From Methanolobus tindarius DSM 2278 (GTDB taxonomy: Archaea > Halobacteriota > Methanosarcinia > Methanosarcinales > Methanosarcinaceae), in assembly GCF_000504205.1 (NCBI RefSeq), contig NZ_AZAJ01000001.1, positions 248,001 through 312,000 of the forward strand: 64,000 nt of DNA, given 5' to 3'. This document shows, in pieces, positions 1 through 9,038 of the stretch (position 1 is its first letter; each line of letters opens with the position of its first letter). Made by a program: the position numbers and the translations under genes. The notes under the pieces are model-generated. The model saw nothing but the letters and a program-made list of their open reading frames with translations. It searched no databases and was not told the DNA's origin.

Positions 1-719
1 CGTCTTACATCAACACTCACTCCATAAACAGGTTCTATGTTTTCCGGTGTAAGAATATCAGTTCCACCTCCATGGAATATTTCTCCATCTTTCATCATGA
101 GTATTTTATCACTATATCTTGCTGCAAGGTTGAGATCATGTACGGACATAACAACAGTAACATCATTATTGGCCTGCTCCCTTGTGATTTCAAGAACTTC
201 CAGTTGATGTTTAAGATCAAGACTACTTGTCGGTTCATCCAGCAAAAGTATTTTTGGCTGCTGAGCGAGTGCTCTTGCAATTATTACTTTCTGTCTTTGT
301 CCCCCACTCAGTTCGTTGATATTCTTCATTGAAAAATCACTCAGGTCCATCATGTCTATGACATCTGATACTATCTCCAGATCTTTTGAGCTTGGAAGCC
401 ATTTCATGTGGGGTTTTCTTCCCATAAGCACTGTATCAAAAACAGATGTAGGAAATGCTCCTCTTTCAGCTTGGGGGATGTATCCAACTATTCTTGCAAT
501 ATCCTCTCTGTGCAGTTTATTCAGGTCATACTTATCAATAAGAATTGATCCTTTCTTAGGACTCAATATTTTATTCATACATTTGAGAAATGTAGTCTTT
601 CCTGAACCATTTGGCCCAATTATTGAAAGAAACTCTCCTTTGTCAACCTTTAAATTCATATTTTTCAATGTTGGTTTTCCATTATAACTGAATTCAAGTC
701 CTTCTATGTTTATTTTCAC
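1..719 (-). CDS. Metal-chelate ABC transporter ATP-binding protein (FecE/BtuD type), 3' end off window
   Basis: This is the ATPase that powers a FecCD/BtuCD-type importer for an iron chelate, heme or cobalamin-like substrate at the inner face of the membrane. About 239 residues are visible and all nucleotide-binding motifs are intact: Walker A GPNGSGKTT, signature ELSGGQ, Walker B ILLLDEP and the switch histidine in SVHDLNLA. The start is a GTG at 719-717 that overlaps the TGA of the upstream permease (GTGA), so translation is coupled. The reading frame is still open at base 1, so the C-terminus lies outside the window. It belongs to the broken left-hand module (binding-protein fragment, permease, ATPase). 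The substrate cannot be told from sequence. Confidence 0.93.
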   Translation of the reverse strand, partial: MKINIEGLEFSYNGKPTLKNMNLKVDKGEFLSIIGPNGSGKTTFLKCMNKILSPKKGSILIDKYDLNKLHREDIARIVGYIPQAERGAFPTSVFDTVLMGRKPHMKWLPSSKDLEIVSDVIDMMDLSDFSMKNINELSGGQRQKVIIARALAQQPKILLLDEPTSSLDLKHQLEVLEITREQANNDVTVVMSVHDLNLAARYSDKILMMKDGEIFHGGGTDILTPENIEPVYGVSVDVR

Positions 720-1777
720 CAGTATTCCCTCCCCTTGATAATCAGGTATATGAATAGAGGAGCACCCAGGAAAGATGTTATTATACCAACCGGCAGGACC
801 TGTGGCGCAATGATGTTTCTTGCCACGGTATCGGATGCAAGCAAAAGTAAACTCCCAATTATGCATGAAACCGGAAGTAAAAGCATTTCGTTTCCACCAA
901 TTATCTTGCGGACTATGTGTGGCACAACAAGTCCCACAAATCCTATGATCCCTACTAAAGAAACTATCAGAGCAGAAACAAAAGATGCTCCTATCATGGC
1001 TCTCATCCTTAGTTTATCAACATCAACTCCCAGACTTTTAGCTGTGTCATCCCCAGAGTTCAAGGCATTATAATTCCAGCTGTTATATGCAAACCATATT
1101 GAAACCGGGATAACAAATAATGAGATAAGTCCCAGTTCAGTCCATGTAGTCTTACTCACATCCCCGAATTGCCAGAAAATTACAGAAGCAATCTGCGTAT
1201 CTTCAGCAAAATACTGTATTGCACTGGTACCAGCAGTAAACAGCGACCCCAGTGCTATTCCTGCAAGTATCATTATCTCAGGAGTTGCTTTCTTGATTTT
1301 TGCAAGTGCCAGAATCACAGCTGTGGAAAATAGTGAACAGGTAAAGGCTGAAATACTGGTGATATAAGGGTTATCAAGGACAACAGCTCCGGTGCTGTAT
1401 GCGGTTCCGGTCCCCAGCAGGACAATGGAGCAGGAAGCGCCAAATGCAGCTGCATGTGATATTCCAAGTGTGAAAGGTGATGCAAGCGGATTTTTAAGGA
1501 CACTCTGCATAGCAGCACCTGATATAGCAAGACCTGATCCGGCAACGATAGCTGTTAGTATTTGTGGCAACCTTATATTCCATATTATATTGTAGGCAGT
1601 ACCACTAACAATCTGACCTGTGAATACGGCGTACATCTCTGCGTAGGTCAGTTTAACAGGACCGTTCAATATGGCATATATTGTAAGCAAAGTCAGCAAA
1701 ATCAGTACTGACATTGTGAATAACAATTTTTGCCCTATATCTTTCCTGTATTCATCCAGAACCTGATTTTGGAACAT
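716..1777 (-). CDS. FecCD-family metal-chelate ABC transporter permease (copy 1)
   Basis: This is a 353-aa polytopic permease of the FecCD/BtuC family, the membrane channel of a siderophore, heme or cobalamin importer. Visible family signatures are the segment IRLPQILTAIVAGSGLAISG near residue 70, NPLASPFTLGISHAAAFGA, the GDDTAKSLGVDVDKLR cytoplasmic loop that contacts the ATPase, and GFVGLVVPHIVR near the C-terminus. I chose the ATG at 1777 because GAGGG lies six bases upstream; a TTG at 1783 is also in frame. Its TGA overlaps the GTG of the ATPase gene. It is a close paralogue of the permease at 2865-3929, so the region probably arose by tandem duplication of an uptake operon. Confidence 0.93.
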   Translation of the reverse strand: MFQNQVLDEYRKDIGQKLLFTMSVLILLTLLTIYAILNGPVKLTYAEMYAVFTGQIVSGTAYNIIWNIRLPQILTAIVAGSGLAISGAAMQSVLKNPLASPFTLGISHAAAFGASCSIVLLGTGTAYSTGAVVLDNPYITSISAFTCSLFSTAVILALAKIKKATPEIMILAGIALGSLFTAGTSAIQYFAEDTQIASVIFWQFGDVSKTTWTELGLISLFVIPVSIWFAYNSWNYNALNSGDDTAKSLGVDVDKLRMRAMIGASFVSALIVSLVGIIGFVGLVVPHIVRKIIGGNEMLLLPVSCIIGSLLLLASDTVARNIIAPQVLPVGIITSFLGAPLFIYLIIKGREYW

Positions 1778-1786
1778 TTTCAACCC

Positions 1787-2491
1787 TCAGAACGAAAGTT
1801 GCCTGACACCGCCCCCTAATTCCTCTTTCACTTTATCGTATGCAGCTTCCCCGAGGAACATCTCATATATTTCATCAGCCTTTTCATCGATATCAACATC
1901 TTCAAAATTATCAGGATAAAGGACACTACCCATAAAGTATGAATTTATAAGCACATTTTCGTAATTACGTGAATATGAAGAAACAGGCAGGAATCCATAA
2001 ACATTGTTCTCTTCAAAGGCCTTGATATCTTTGTATGATGGGTTTCTTTCTACATCAGAAACCACAGTATCCAGATTTGAAAGATCAACAAATATTGCAT
2101 CAGGATTCCATGAAAACAGGTTTTCCTGGCTCACAATGAAGGCATATGATTCAATGCTCTCGTTATCTACTCCACCTTCTTCAAGAGCGTGCTTGGCATT
2201 TATGAAATCAAAAGATGCAAATGGGTATTGAGTAGAAAGAAATCCACGTCCACCTCTATACGAAAGGCCACATGGGAATGCAATTGGTTTTTCCTCATCA
2301 GAAATGTCTTCAGTTCTTGTATTAAGGTCTGCTATCACCTGTTCAGTATATTCCTGCAATTCATTTGCCCTGTCAGTTTTCCCCAGAACTTTTCCATAGA
2401 TTTGCCAGGTTTCATACAGGATTTCCCTGTCCCCATCAGCCAGATCCCCTCCGTCCATGTATATTACAGGAATCCCGGTTTTTGTCTGATA
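1787..2491 (-). pseudogene. FecB-type substrate-binding protein, 5'-truncated by a rearrangement
   Basis: These 234 codons match the C-terminal part of the intact binding protein at 3952-5127. Homology begins at QTKTGIPV, which aligns with LQDKTGIPV around residue 150 of the intact copy, and continues through IADLNTRTEDISDEEKP, FINAKHALEEGG and the C-terminal helices. Signal peptide, lipobox and the first lobe of the binding domain are missing. Upstream of 2491 the frame runs into an unrelated sequence (a permease on the other strand) and soon meets a stop. The first ATG inside the fragment is at 2458, which would give a 223-aa product without export signal. I call it a gene remnant. Its downstream permease and ATPase look intact and may depend on another promoter or binding protein. 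Confidence 0.88.
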
Positions 2492-2815
2492 ATCTTGCTT
2501 GCAATGTGTTTTTCAAGTTTCTCTATGTGCCTTGCATCATTGCTGAAAACCAGGGAAAAGATGATGGGAATAGGCCAGATGATAACTATGCCATTGTTTT
2601 TTGGTAGCAATGCAATCTATCCCATAACCCTGATGCCACCATGGCTTCAGTCTGTGTCTAAACTTAATCCTTTAACCTATGTGGTTGATGCACTTAGAGC
2701 CCTTCTTCTGACCGGAGATTATTCAAATATTCCTGATGACATAGCATTTCTGTCTGTAATCACTTTCGTTCTTGTAATCCTTGCTTCAATTTCCATTAGC
2801 AGATTGCTTGAATAA
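2492..2815 (+). pseudogene. ABC-2 type (DrrB-like) permease, 5'-truncated 3' fragment
   Basis: These 107 codons encode the C-terminal third of an ABC-2 export permease of the daunorubicin-resistance (DrrB) type. Recognisable parts are SLLKTREKMMGIGQM, then MPLFFGSNAIYPITLMPPWL and NPLTYVVDALRALLL, then a final membrane helix and SRLLE before TAA. Everything upstream of about 2492 in this frame is antisense to the binding-protein fragment, so the N-terminal two thirds are gone, along with the ATPase partner gene that normally precedes DrrB. No plausible start or ribosome-binding site is present. It is a dead fragment on the right-hand side of the breakpoint. Confidence 0.87.
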
Positions 2816-2840
2816 GTTATAGGAAAGTTACTTTTGCAAA

Positions 2841-2859
2841 TAAGCAAGTTTTTTGCTTA
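2841..2859. terminator. Hairpin between convergent transporter genes
   Basis: TAAGCAA (2841-2847) and TTGCTTA (2853-2859) form perfect 7-bp arms around GTTTT. The hairpin sits between the ABC-2 fragment ending at 2815 and the permease ending at 2865, with T-rich sequence on the + strand side. It is probably the terminator of one or both converging units. Confidence 0.55.
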
Positions 2860-2864
2860 AATTT

Positions 2865-3929
2865 TCACCTAATTCGTTTTCCTTTCAGTATAAGATAAAT
2901 AAATGCAGGTGCTCCCAAAAAAGATGTAAGAACAGCAACCGGAAGCTGATATGGCTGTATTATGACTCTGGCTATGGTGTCAGCGCTAAGCAGTAGTAGT
3001 GAGCCAGCTACGATACTGCCTGTTAAAAGAAATCTGTGGTCGTCACCAATAAGCCGCCGTGCCATGTGAGGACAAATTAGTCCCACAAAACCGATGACTC
3101 CAAGGAATGCCACGGTTGTGGCTGTTACAAGGGAAGCACACATCATCCCCCTGATTCTTACTTTATCCACGTCCACTCCAAGGCCTTTTGCAGTATCATC
3201 GCCTGCATCGATGGCATTGTATTTCCAGCGGTTCAATGCAAAATATATGCTTGCTACAATAACAACAGCAGAAATAAGTCCAAGTTCACTCCAGCTTGCT
3301 CTTGCTGTGTCCCCAAAGGCCCAGAACACTATAGATGATAGCTGAGTTTCATCCGCAAAGTACTGAAGGAACATTGTTCCTGCTGAAAAAAGAGAGCCCA
3401 TTGCCACTCCTACGAGTATCATTGTTTCAGAGGTATTTCCTCTTAATTTTGCAAACATGAGGATGACAAAAGTAACAAGCATCGCAGATGAGAATGCAGC
3501 GATAGTTGTTATGTAGGGGTTATTTATGATTATATCACTACTGCTGGTGCTTCCTGTGCCCAGGAGCATAATAGAAAATGCTGCTCCAAAGGCGGAAGCG
3601 TTTGAAATACCTAATGTGAAAGGGGAACCAAGAGGATTACGTAGAATAGATTGCATAACCACTCCGGTAATAGCCAATCCGGCACCTGCTACAATAGCTG
3701 TGAGTATTTGAGGAAGGCGTATGTTCCAGACTATACTGTCAAAGGTGGTTGAAACCGTATAACCTGTAAGCGTCCTTACTACATCTGTAACTGGAATAGC
3801 TACAGTTCCCGTTGCTATTGAAATTACTGCAATTGCCATGACAAGCGCAATCCCTGCTATTATGCAGGTTGCTTTCCTGCCGGTGTGCTCTTTGTATTGA
3901 CTGGCTATGTCCCCTTGCACATAGTTCAT
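2865..3929 (-). CDS. FecCD-family metal-chelate ABC transporter permease (copy 2)
   Basis: A 354-aa membrane permease, paralogous along its whole length to the one at 716-1777. It shows the same markers: IRLPQILTAIVAGAGLAITG, NPLGSPFTLGISNASAFGA, GDDTAKGLGVDVDKVR and GFVGLICPHMARR. The ATG at 3929 follows GGTGAG with good spacing. It lies 22 bp downstream of the binding-protein gene, so the two form an operon. No ATPase gene follows; the position where one would be expected is occupied by the ABC-2 remnant and breakpoint. It may share the ATPase at the left edge of the window, or have lost its partner in the rearrangement. Confidence 0.93.
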   Translation of the reverse strand: MNYVQGDIASQYKEHTGRKATCIIAGIALVMAIAVISIATGTVAIPVTDVVRTLTGYTVSTTFDSIVWNIRLPQILTAIVAGAGLAITGVVMQSILRNPLGSPFTLGISNASAFGAAFSIMLLGTGSTSSSDIIINNPYITTIAAFSSAMLVTFVILMFAKLRGNTSETMILVGVAMGSLFSAGTMFLQYFADETQLSSIVFWAFGDTARASWSELGLISAVVIVASIYFALNRWKYNAIDAGDDTAKGLGVDVDKVRIRGMMCASLVTATTVAFLGVIGFVGLICPHMARRLIGDDHRFLLTGSIVAGSLLLLSADTIARVIIQPYQLPVAVLTSFLGAPAFIYLILKGKRIR

Positions 3930-3951
3930 TTTCTCACCACTATCTATCTAT

Positions 3952-5127
3952 CTATTCAAATTCCATGCTTGCGTATGCAGGTGTATCGGAAATGGTCAGC
4001 ATAGTCTCAAAAACGGACTTTCCTTTTTCTTCATCGCCTTCGCATACAAGGAATCCATAGATCTCTGCAGCTTTATCCTCAACTGTAACATCTTCAAACT
4101 GTTCCGGGAAGAGAATAGTTCCTGCAAAGTATGCATCTACAAGTGCAGTATCAGGGTTGTGTGAGTAGAACTTGTAAGGCAGCACTCCGTAAACATTTCC
4201 ATTCTGGAATGCTGAAAGCTGGTGGTAGGTTTCATCATGTTCAAGCTGGTAAGGGGCGTAATTCTCTCCATAGAACATGCTGGGTCGCAGTTCTAAAAAT
4301 ATGATTTCAGGGTCCCATACAAGTATGCTTTCTTTTGAGACTTTCTCCACGCTCATATTGTCAGGATTATATGCTACGTTCTTTGCGTTGATGAAATAGA
4401 GTGAAGGATGATGTGAGTCGGTATTCAGGAAATCGTATGAACCGGAACTACCTACACCACCGGCATAACATGATATCTTCTCTTCATCGGGCACATCTAC
4501 TGTACGTTCATTGAGGTCTGCTATCTCTGCATCCATAAAAGATATTACTTCTTCAGCTCTTTCCCCTTTATCCATTACCTCACCCATTATGCGAAGTACC
4601 TGGTACATGTCTTCTCTTTCTTCTACCATGTCCCCCTCTGCGAGTGCAACCACAGGAATACCTGTTTTGTCCTGTAATTCATCAGGGTCGTATCCGTCTG
4701 CTGCATATATCTGGAAAATGACTTCCGGTTGTGGGTCAAGGGTCAGAATAGCTTCAAGGTTCTCGCCTCCGTATTTACCAAAGGTTGGATAGTCCTCAAA
4801 ATAGTTGTTTGCAACAGCGTATGCTTTGCCCACAGATACTTTGTATTCCATGCTGTCAACTGCGACAATCTTGCCCTGTGCTTCAAGGTATGTAAGGTAT
4901 CTAAGTGCACCACCGCCTGAACAAATTACAGCCCCAGGATTTTTTGGCACATCAACCGTTCTCCCTACTGAATCTGTTACAGTAATTGTTTTTGATTCCG
5001 TTATGGCTTCTTCCTGTGCCTGGATGCTTTGGGGCGCAACATCATCATCCACACATCCTGAAACAAAGGCTGAAACCATAATTAGTGCGATTAAAAAAGT
5101 TACTGGAATTTTTTTGCTTCCACTCAT
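3952..5127 (-). CDS. FecB-type substrate-binding lipoprotein of a metal-chelate importer
   Basis: A 391-aa extracytoplasmic binding protein (periplasmic binding protein family PF01497) that would capture an iron complex, heme or corrinoid and deliver it to the FecCD permease. The N-terminus is a lipoprotein signal: basic SGSKK, a hydrophobic run, then the lipobox VSGC. The domain begins at TITVTDSVGRTVDVPKNP, typical of the family. I chose the ATG at 5127 because AGGAG lies seven bases upstream; the in-frame ATG at 5145 would place the ribosome-binding site inside the gene. It heads the operon with the permease at 2865-3929. A short run of TCTA repeats spans its stop codon. The upstream region carries inverted repeats that may be operator sites. 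Confidence 0.93.
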   Translation of the reverse strand: MSGSKKIPVTFLIALIMVSAFVSGCVDDDVAPQSIQAQEEAITESKTITVTDSVGRTVDVPKNPGAVICSGGGALRYLTYLEAQGKIVAVDSMEYKVSVGKAYAVANNYFEDYPTFGKYGGENLEAILTLDPQPEVIFQIYAADGYDPDELQDKTGIPVVALAEGDMVEEREDMYQVLRIMGEVMDKGERAEEVISFMDAEIADLNERTVDVPDEEKISCYAGGVGSSGSYDFLNTDSHHPSLYFINAKNVAYNPDNMSVEKVSKESILVWDPEIIFLELRPSMFYGENYAPYQLEHDETYHQLSAFQNGNVYGVLPYKFYSHNPDTALVDAYFAGTILFPEQFEDVTVEDKAAEIYGFLVCEGDEEKGKSVFETMLTISDTPAYASMEFE

Positions 5128-5166
5128 GATAGTACTCCTATTCAAAAGTAACAGATGCAGTATATT

Positions 5167-5191
5167 ATTAGATTATATATGTTTTTCTAAT
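5167..5191. promoter_or_regulatory. Inverted repeat in the promoter region of the uptake operon
   Basis: ATTAGA (5167-5172) and TCTAAT (5186-5191) form exact 6-bp arms 40-64 bp upstream of the binding-protein start at 5127, within very AT-rich sequence containing TATATAT. The location suits the TATA box or an operator for a metal-dependent repressor. The function is inferred only from position. Confidence 0.35.
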
Positions 5192-5242
5192 AGATTACAA
5201 TAATTAGGATGAGACTTATATGCAATCGTATTAAACTATTAT

Positions 5243-5288
5243 AGGAGATTCTTTTTGAAAAGAAGCACAAATGATATTATGATCTCCT
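5243..5288. repeat. Nested inverted repeats in the divergent intergenic region
   Basis: AGGAGAT (5243-5249) pairs with ATCTCCT (5282-5288). Inside it TTCTTTT (5249-5255) pairs with AAAAGAA (5258-5264), sharing the T at 5249 with the outer arm. The structure lies between the leftward uptake operon and the rightward HAD gene. It could be an operator or a leader hairpin; nothing identifies it as a known riboswitch. Confidence 0.3.
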
Positions 5289-5379
5289 AAAAAATGAGAA
5301 TAAAGAATCTTTCAAATTAACAACATAAACAATGGGTTTATCCACAATGTTTATCAGAAAACATCTTCAAGAAAGACCC

Positions 5380-6033
5380 ATGATTAAAGGTATAATTTTC
5401 GACTCCGACGGAGTTCTGGTTAACTCGATGCCATTTCATGCAAAGGCATGGGTAGAAGTTTTTGCAGAATACGGTATCGAAGTTACCGAGGAAGACATCT
5501 ATGAGATTGAAGGCTCAAATCATGTAGGAGTCATTAACATCTTTTTTGGCAAAGCCGGAAGGACACCGGAACCTGAGATTTATGCTGAAATACTCGAAAA
5601 GAAAAGAGCACATTTCCTTGAAAATAACCGTGCCGAAGTTTTTGAAGGTATGTATGACTGCCTCAGTTCCCTTAAAAACAAGTTCAAACTAGCAGTTGCA
5701 TCAGGTGCCGACAGGACAATTGTTACATCACTTATGGATAAGTTCTATCCGGGAGTATTTGACGCTATTATTTCCGGAGAAGATGTTGAAAATGGAAAGC
5801 CTGACCCTGAGCCTTATGAGAAAGCAATTGTAAAACTAGGACTCAGTAAAGATGAATGTCTAGTTGTAGAGAATGCACCTCTTGGGGTAGAATCAGCAAA
5901 GAATGCAGGGGTCTTTTGTGTAGGAGTTCCGACTTATCTTGATGAATCTAAGCTTAAGGAAGCTGATTTTGTAGTTAGGAATCATTCTGAACTTATTGAG
6001 TACCTGACTGATTTGAAAGACAGTAGTTTATGA
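5380..6033 (+). CDS. HAD-superfamily hydrolase (beta-phosphoglucomutase/phosphatase-like)
   Basis: A 217-aa soluble HAD phosphatase of subfamily IA. The catalytic aspartates are in motif I, FDSDGVLVNS near the N-terminus; motif II is ASGADR; motif III and IV are KPDPEPY and VVENAPLGVESAKNAG. The cap domain between motifs I and II is helical, as in beta-phosphoglucomutases and phosphoglycolate phosphatases, so the substrate is a small phosphorylated sugar or acid that cannot be specified. I placed the start at the ATG at 5380 because the family begins just before motif I. An in-frame ATG at 5332 would add 16 residues without homology, and neither has a clear ribosome-binding site. Confidence 0.88.
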   Translation: MIKGIIFDSDGVLVNSMPFHAKAWVEVFAEYGIEVTEEDIYEIEGSNHVGVINIFFGKAGRTPEPEIYAEILEKKRAHFLENNRAEVFEGMYDCLSSLKNKFKLAVASGADRTIVTSLMDKFYPGVFDAIISGEDVENGKPDPEPYEKAIVKLGLSKDECLVVENAPLGVESAKNAGVFCVGVPTYLDESKLKEADFVVRNHSELIEYLTDLKDSSL

Positions 6034-6095
6034 ATTAAAAAAATAAAATGATTCTGCTCAAAAAGTTTATTTAGTTTAGGTATTTCCATACCTAT

Positions 6096-6989
6096 ATGAA
6101 ATTTTATCCCACCATACTTATTTTGTGTACTCTGTTAATAATATTTTCCGGCTGCATTGAAGACAATTCTGTGGATTCTTTGATAAATGATCTGGACAAT
6201 GAAAATGCGAGTATAAAGAATACTGCAATAGAAAAACTTTCACAAAAAGGTGATGAGAATACAATTTCATCCCTGATGCAGGTGACCAGCAATAATAACA
6301 ATCCAGTCGAAAAAAGGAAAAATGCAATTAAAGTCCTTGGAACGATTGGAAATAACCAGGCTTCTGAACTCTTGCTTAACATTTCTCTGGACAAAGGAGA
6401 AGAGAAAACTGTGAGAATGGCATCAATACTTGCTCTTGGAGAGATTGGCAACGAAACTATGCTCATGCCTCTTGCAAATCTCAGTTATGGTGATGACGGA
6501 CTTATCTTTTACCATGTTGCATATGTGTTTGATCAAGTAGAAAACGATAAAGAAAACGTTTATGCAAGTTATGGAAAGCTTCCATACCCTTTGAGTGAAG
6601 ATCAAAGGCTCTACAGGAACAATGTAGGTGAAATAATGGATGAATTCAGTTTGAACAATGGTTCACCTATAATTGAAAATGCTACAACTATCATGAGAAG
6701 CTATAATATCAAAAGTGGTTATATAGAAATTGCAAGTGACGTTGAGCCTGAAATCTCCGAAATGAATGTGATTTATCAAATTTATGATACAGAAGCAAGA
6801 AAGAAAGGGATAAATCAGGTGCCTGTAAGATTTGTCTATTGTGGAGTCGCAGTAATGCCAGTATGCCGGTATAATGTAACAGACTTGGAAGATATGAATT
6901 TTACGTACCTATATACAGTTGATGATGATGGTGATGTCGAAAGTCGCATTTATACTACAGACTTCAATTTTACAAATATGTCCAATTAA
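6096..6989 (+). CDS. HEAT-repeat lipoprotein
   Basis: A 297-aa secreted lipoprotein. Residues 1-20 form a signal peptide ending in the lipobox FSGC. Residues 25-150 are HEAT/PBS-lyase-like repeats, with units such as SIKNTAIEKLSQKGDENTIS, EKRKNAIKVLGTIGNNQASE and VRMASILALGEIGNETMLMP. The remaining 150 residues are a domain I do not recognise, containing two cysteines in FVYCGVAVMPVCRYN that may form a disulfide. No Shine-Dalgarno is visible. A TATA-like TTTATTTAG about 30 bp upstream suggests a leaderless mRNA. The likely role is a protein-interaction scaffold on the cell surface. Confidence 0.85.
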   Translation: MKFYPTILILCTLLIIFSGCIEDNSVDSLINDLDNENASIKNTAIEKLSQKGDENTISSLMQVTSNNNNPVEKRKNAIKVLGTIGNNQASELLLNISLDKGEEKTVRMASILALGEIGNETMLMPLANLSYGDDGLIFYHVAYVFDQVENDKENVYASYGKLPYPLSEDQRLYRNNVGEIMDEFSLNNGSPIIENATTIMRSYNIKSGYIEIASDVEPEISEMNVIYQIYDTEARKKGINQVPVRFVYCGVAVMPVCRYNVTDLEDMNFTYLYTVDDDGDVESRIYTTDFNFTNMSN

Positions 6990-7022
6990 ATCTGAGATCC
7001 CATTTTTAAAAAAGAGAACAGA

Positions 7023-7041
7023 TACGGTTATACCAACCGTA
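7023..7041 (-). terminator. Terminator overlapping the fttA stop codon
   Basis: TACGGTT (7023-7029) and AACCGTA (7035-7041) are perfect 7-bp arms around a 5-base loop. Read leftward, the hairpin is followed by a T-rich stretch ending in six T. It overlaps the fttA stop codon and lies at the junction with the convergent HEAT lipoprotein gene. Confidence 0.55.
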
Positions 7042-8938
7042 CTGTTTCAAGATTTGTAAGTGCTTTTGTCTCAAGCTTGTTCTTTTTGTGAAGTGAACTT
7101 GCAAGGTCTATGCATGAACGCTCATCACCATGTTCGGTGTAGACTCTTTCTGGACGTGGCTTCATCTTCTGGATGTAAGACATAAGCTGTCTCCTGTCTG
7201 AGTGACCTGAGAAACCATCAACAACCTCAACATTCATGTTCATTTTTACAACATGGGTGCCTTCTCTTGTAGAAATTGGAATTTCCTTCCATCCTTTCTG
7301 GATTCTTCTACCAAGAGTTCCATCAGCCTGATAACCTACGAAAACAAGTGTGTTATTCTCATTCTCAGCAAATGCTTTGAAATACTCGATAACCGGACCT
7401 GCATTCATCATACCTGATGTGGAAAGAATTACACATGGATGTGGTTCCTCGATAATCTTCTGGCGCAGTTCATTGGAATCTACGGGCTTGAAACACTCTG
7501 AAAGGAATGGGTTCTGACCTTTCTGGAAAATAAGCTTACGCAGGTCATTATTAAGATACTCAGGATATGTTGCATGGATTGCAGTTGCTTCCCAGATCAT
7601 ACCGTCCAGATAAACAGGAACATTTGGTATGATTCCCTTACGTATTGCATCCTCAAGAACTATCATTACTTCCTGACTTCTTCCTACTGCAAAGGCAGGG
7701 ATTAGAACGATTCCATCCTTCTTCAGTGTGGAATTGACAATGTTCTGCAGGTTTTGTTCAGCTTCCTGAAGTGAAGGCTGTGTTGCATTGGAGTTTCCAT
7801 ATGTGGATTCCATGATAACACTCTCAACACGTGGGAACCTGTTAACTGCTGCATCGAAAAGTCTTGTCTTCTCATACTTGAAGTCACCTGTGACAACAAC
7901 ATTGTGAAGACCGTCACCAATATGGAAGTGGGATACCGCAGAACCTAAAATGTGTCCTGCATTGTGGAATGTAAGTTTGATATCAGGAGCAATGTCTGTC
8001 ACTTCCTCATAATCAAGAACAATTGTGTGTTTCAGTCCTTCCCTGACATCCGCTGAAGCGTAAGGAGGCCTCTTGCCTTCCTTTGCAGCTACATCAATGT
8101 AGTCAAGCTGCAACAATGCCATGAGATCCCTTGTTGGAGGGGTGCAGTAAATTGGTCCTTCAAATCCATACTTGTAAAGAAGTGGAACAAGACCCTGGTG
8201 GTCAAGGTGAGCATGTGTCAGTACCACAGCATCAATCTGGTTGATTGGATATGCTTCTGGCACATAGAGATAAGGAGTCATGTTGTCATCAGAACCGACA
8301 TTGACACCACAATCTATCATTATGCGTGATTCAGGAGTTGATATAATAAAACAGCTTCTTCCTACTTCTTTTGCGCCACCAAGAGAGGTTACTCGTACCC
8401 ACTCATCTTTGGAAGTGCATCCCCTGTGGATCTTTCTTCCAACTGATTTGAGAATATCTTTTCTCTCTTTGTGATTGGTACGCATGAACTCACGTATGTT
8501 TTGTACTGTACGTGATTTTATAGGAGGAGTTCTCACAACTTTAGGAGTCCATCCTATCTTTTTAGTTATCTCCCTGAGAGTCTCTCCATGTTTTCCAATT
8601 ACAAGACCGGGCTTTTCAGCTTCTATTATCACTTCACCTACATCAGGATCGAAGTGATAATTGGAAACACCTGATTCTTCCGGAACAGTTTTTAATATTT
8701 TATCAATTGATTCCTCAGGTGGCATAAGCACCTTTGGATCAGGACGTACAACAATACGTGTCCTCAGTGCTTTTGCCAGGTTCCTGACAATATTACCGTT
8801 ATCTGCAAACTTTTTAGGCTCTTCTGTGTAAACAACTAACTGGGGGCCTTCAAACTCAACACTAGAAATAGTAGTACCGCTAGGTAATTTTTCTTCTATT
8901 TTCTTCTTCAGATCAGATAGTACTTCTTCTACCGCCAT
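7028..8938 (-). CDS. fttA: FttA (aCPSF1), KH/beta-CASP ribonuclease and transcription termination factor
   Basis: A 636-aa homologue of the archaeal CPSF73-like factor, which cleaves nascent RNA behind RNA polymerase and triggers termination at U-rich sites. Two N-terminal KH-type domains span about 1-150, with GKHG at 115-118. The metallo-beta-lactamase core starts near 180; the zinc motif THAHLDH is at 241-247, and further metal ligands are visible in GHILGSA and VVTGDFKYE. The beta-CASP region and the C-terminal SGHSDRRQL and [13 protein letters not shown] follow. Length and order match the archaeal family. It stands alone upstream of psmB on the same strand, with a TATA-like TTTAAATATA near 8992-9001 as its own promoter. 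Confidence 0.97.
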   Translation of the reverse strand: MAVEEVLSDLKKKIEEKLPSGTTISSVEFEGPQLVVYTEEPKKFADNGNIVRNLAKALRTRIVVRPDPKVLMPPEESIDKILKTVPEESGVSNYHFDPDVGEVIIEAEKPGLVIGKHGETLREITKKIGWTPKVVRTPPIKSRTVQNIREFMRTNHKERKDILKSVGRKIHRGCTSKDEWVRVTSLGGAKEVGRSCFIISTPESRIMIDCGVNVGSDDNMTPYLYVPEAYPINQIDAVVLTHAHLDHQGLVPLLYKYGFEGPIYCTPPTRDLMALLQLDYIDVAAKEGKRPPYASADVREGLKHTIVLDYEEVTDIAPDIKLTFHNAGHILGSAVSHFHIGDGLHNVVVTGDFKYEKTRLFDAAVNRFPRVESVIMESTYGNSNATQPSLQEAEQNLQNIVNSTLKKDGIVLIPAFAVGRSQEVMIVLEDAIRKGIIPNVPVYLDGMIWEATAIHATYPEYLNNDLRKLIFQKGQNPFLSECFKPVDSNELRQKIIEEPHPCVILSTSGMMNAGPVIEYFKAFAENENNTLVFVGYQADGTLGRRIQKGWKEIPISTREGTHVVKMNMNVEVVDGFSGHSDRRQLMSYIQKMKPRPERVYTEHGDERSCIDLASSLHKKNKLETKALTNLETVRLV

Positions 8939-9038
8939 TAAAACAGCCTTCCTTATAAAAAAGTGAAAAATGATATAGTTAAAAGAACTATATTTAAAAT
9001 ATTAGCTAAATGAAAAATTAAAGGAGTATTGAACCTAT

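Noticed and set aside
2189-2491. N-terminal extension of the ABC-2 permease frame to base 2189
   Set aside because: This part is antisense to the binding-protein fragment and has no permease homology. It is only open by chance up to the breakpoint.
3940-3957. TCTA tandem repeat between the binding protein and permease genes
   Set aside because: Only about four units are present and they span a stop codon. It is noted as a slippage-prone spot but is too short to call a functional repeat.
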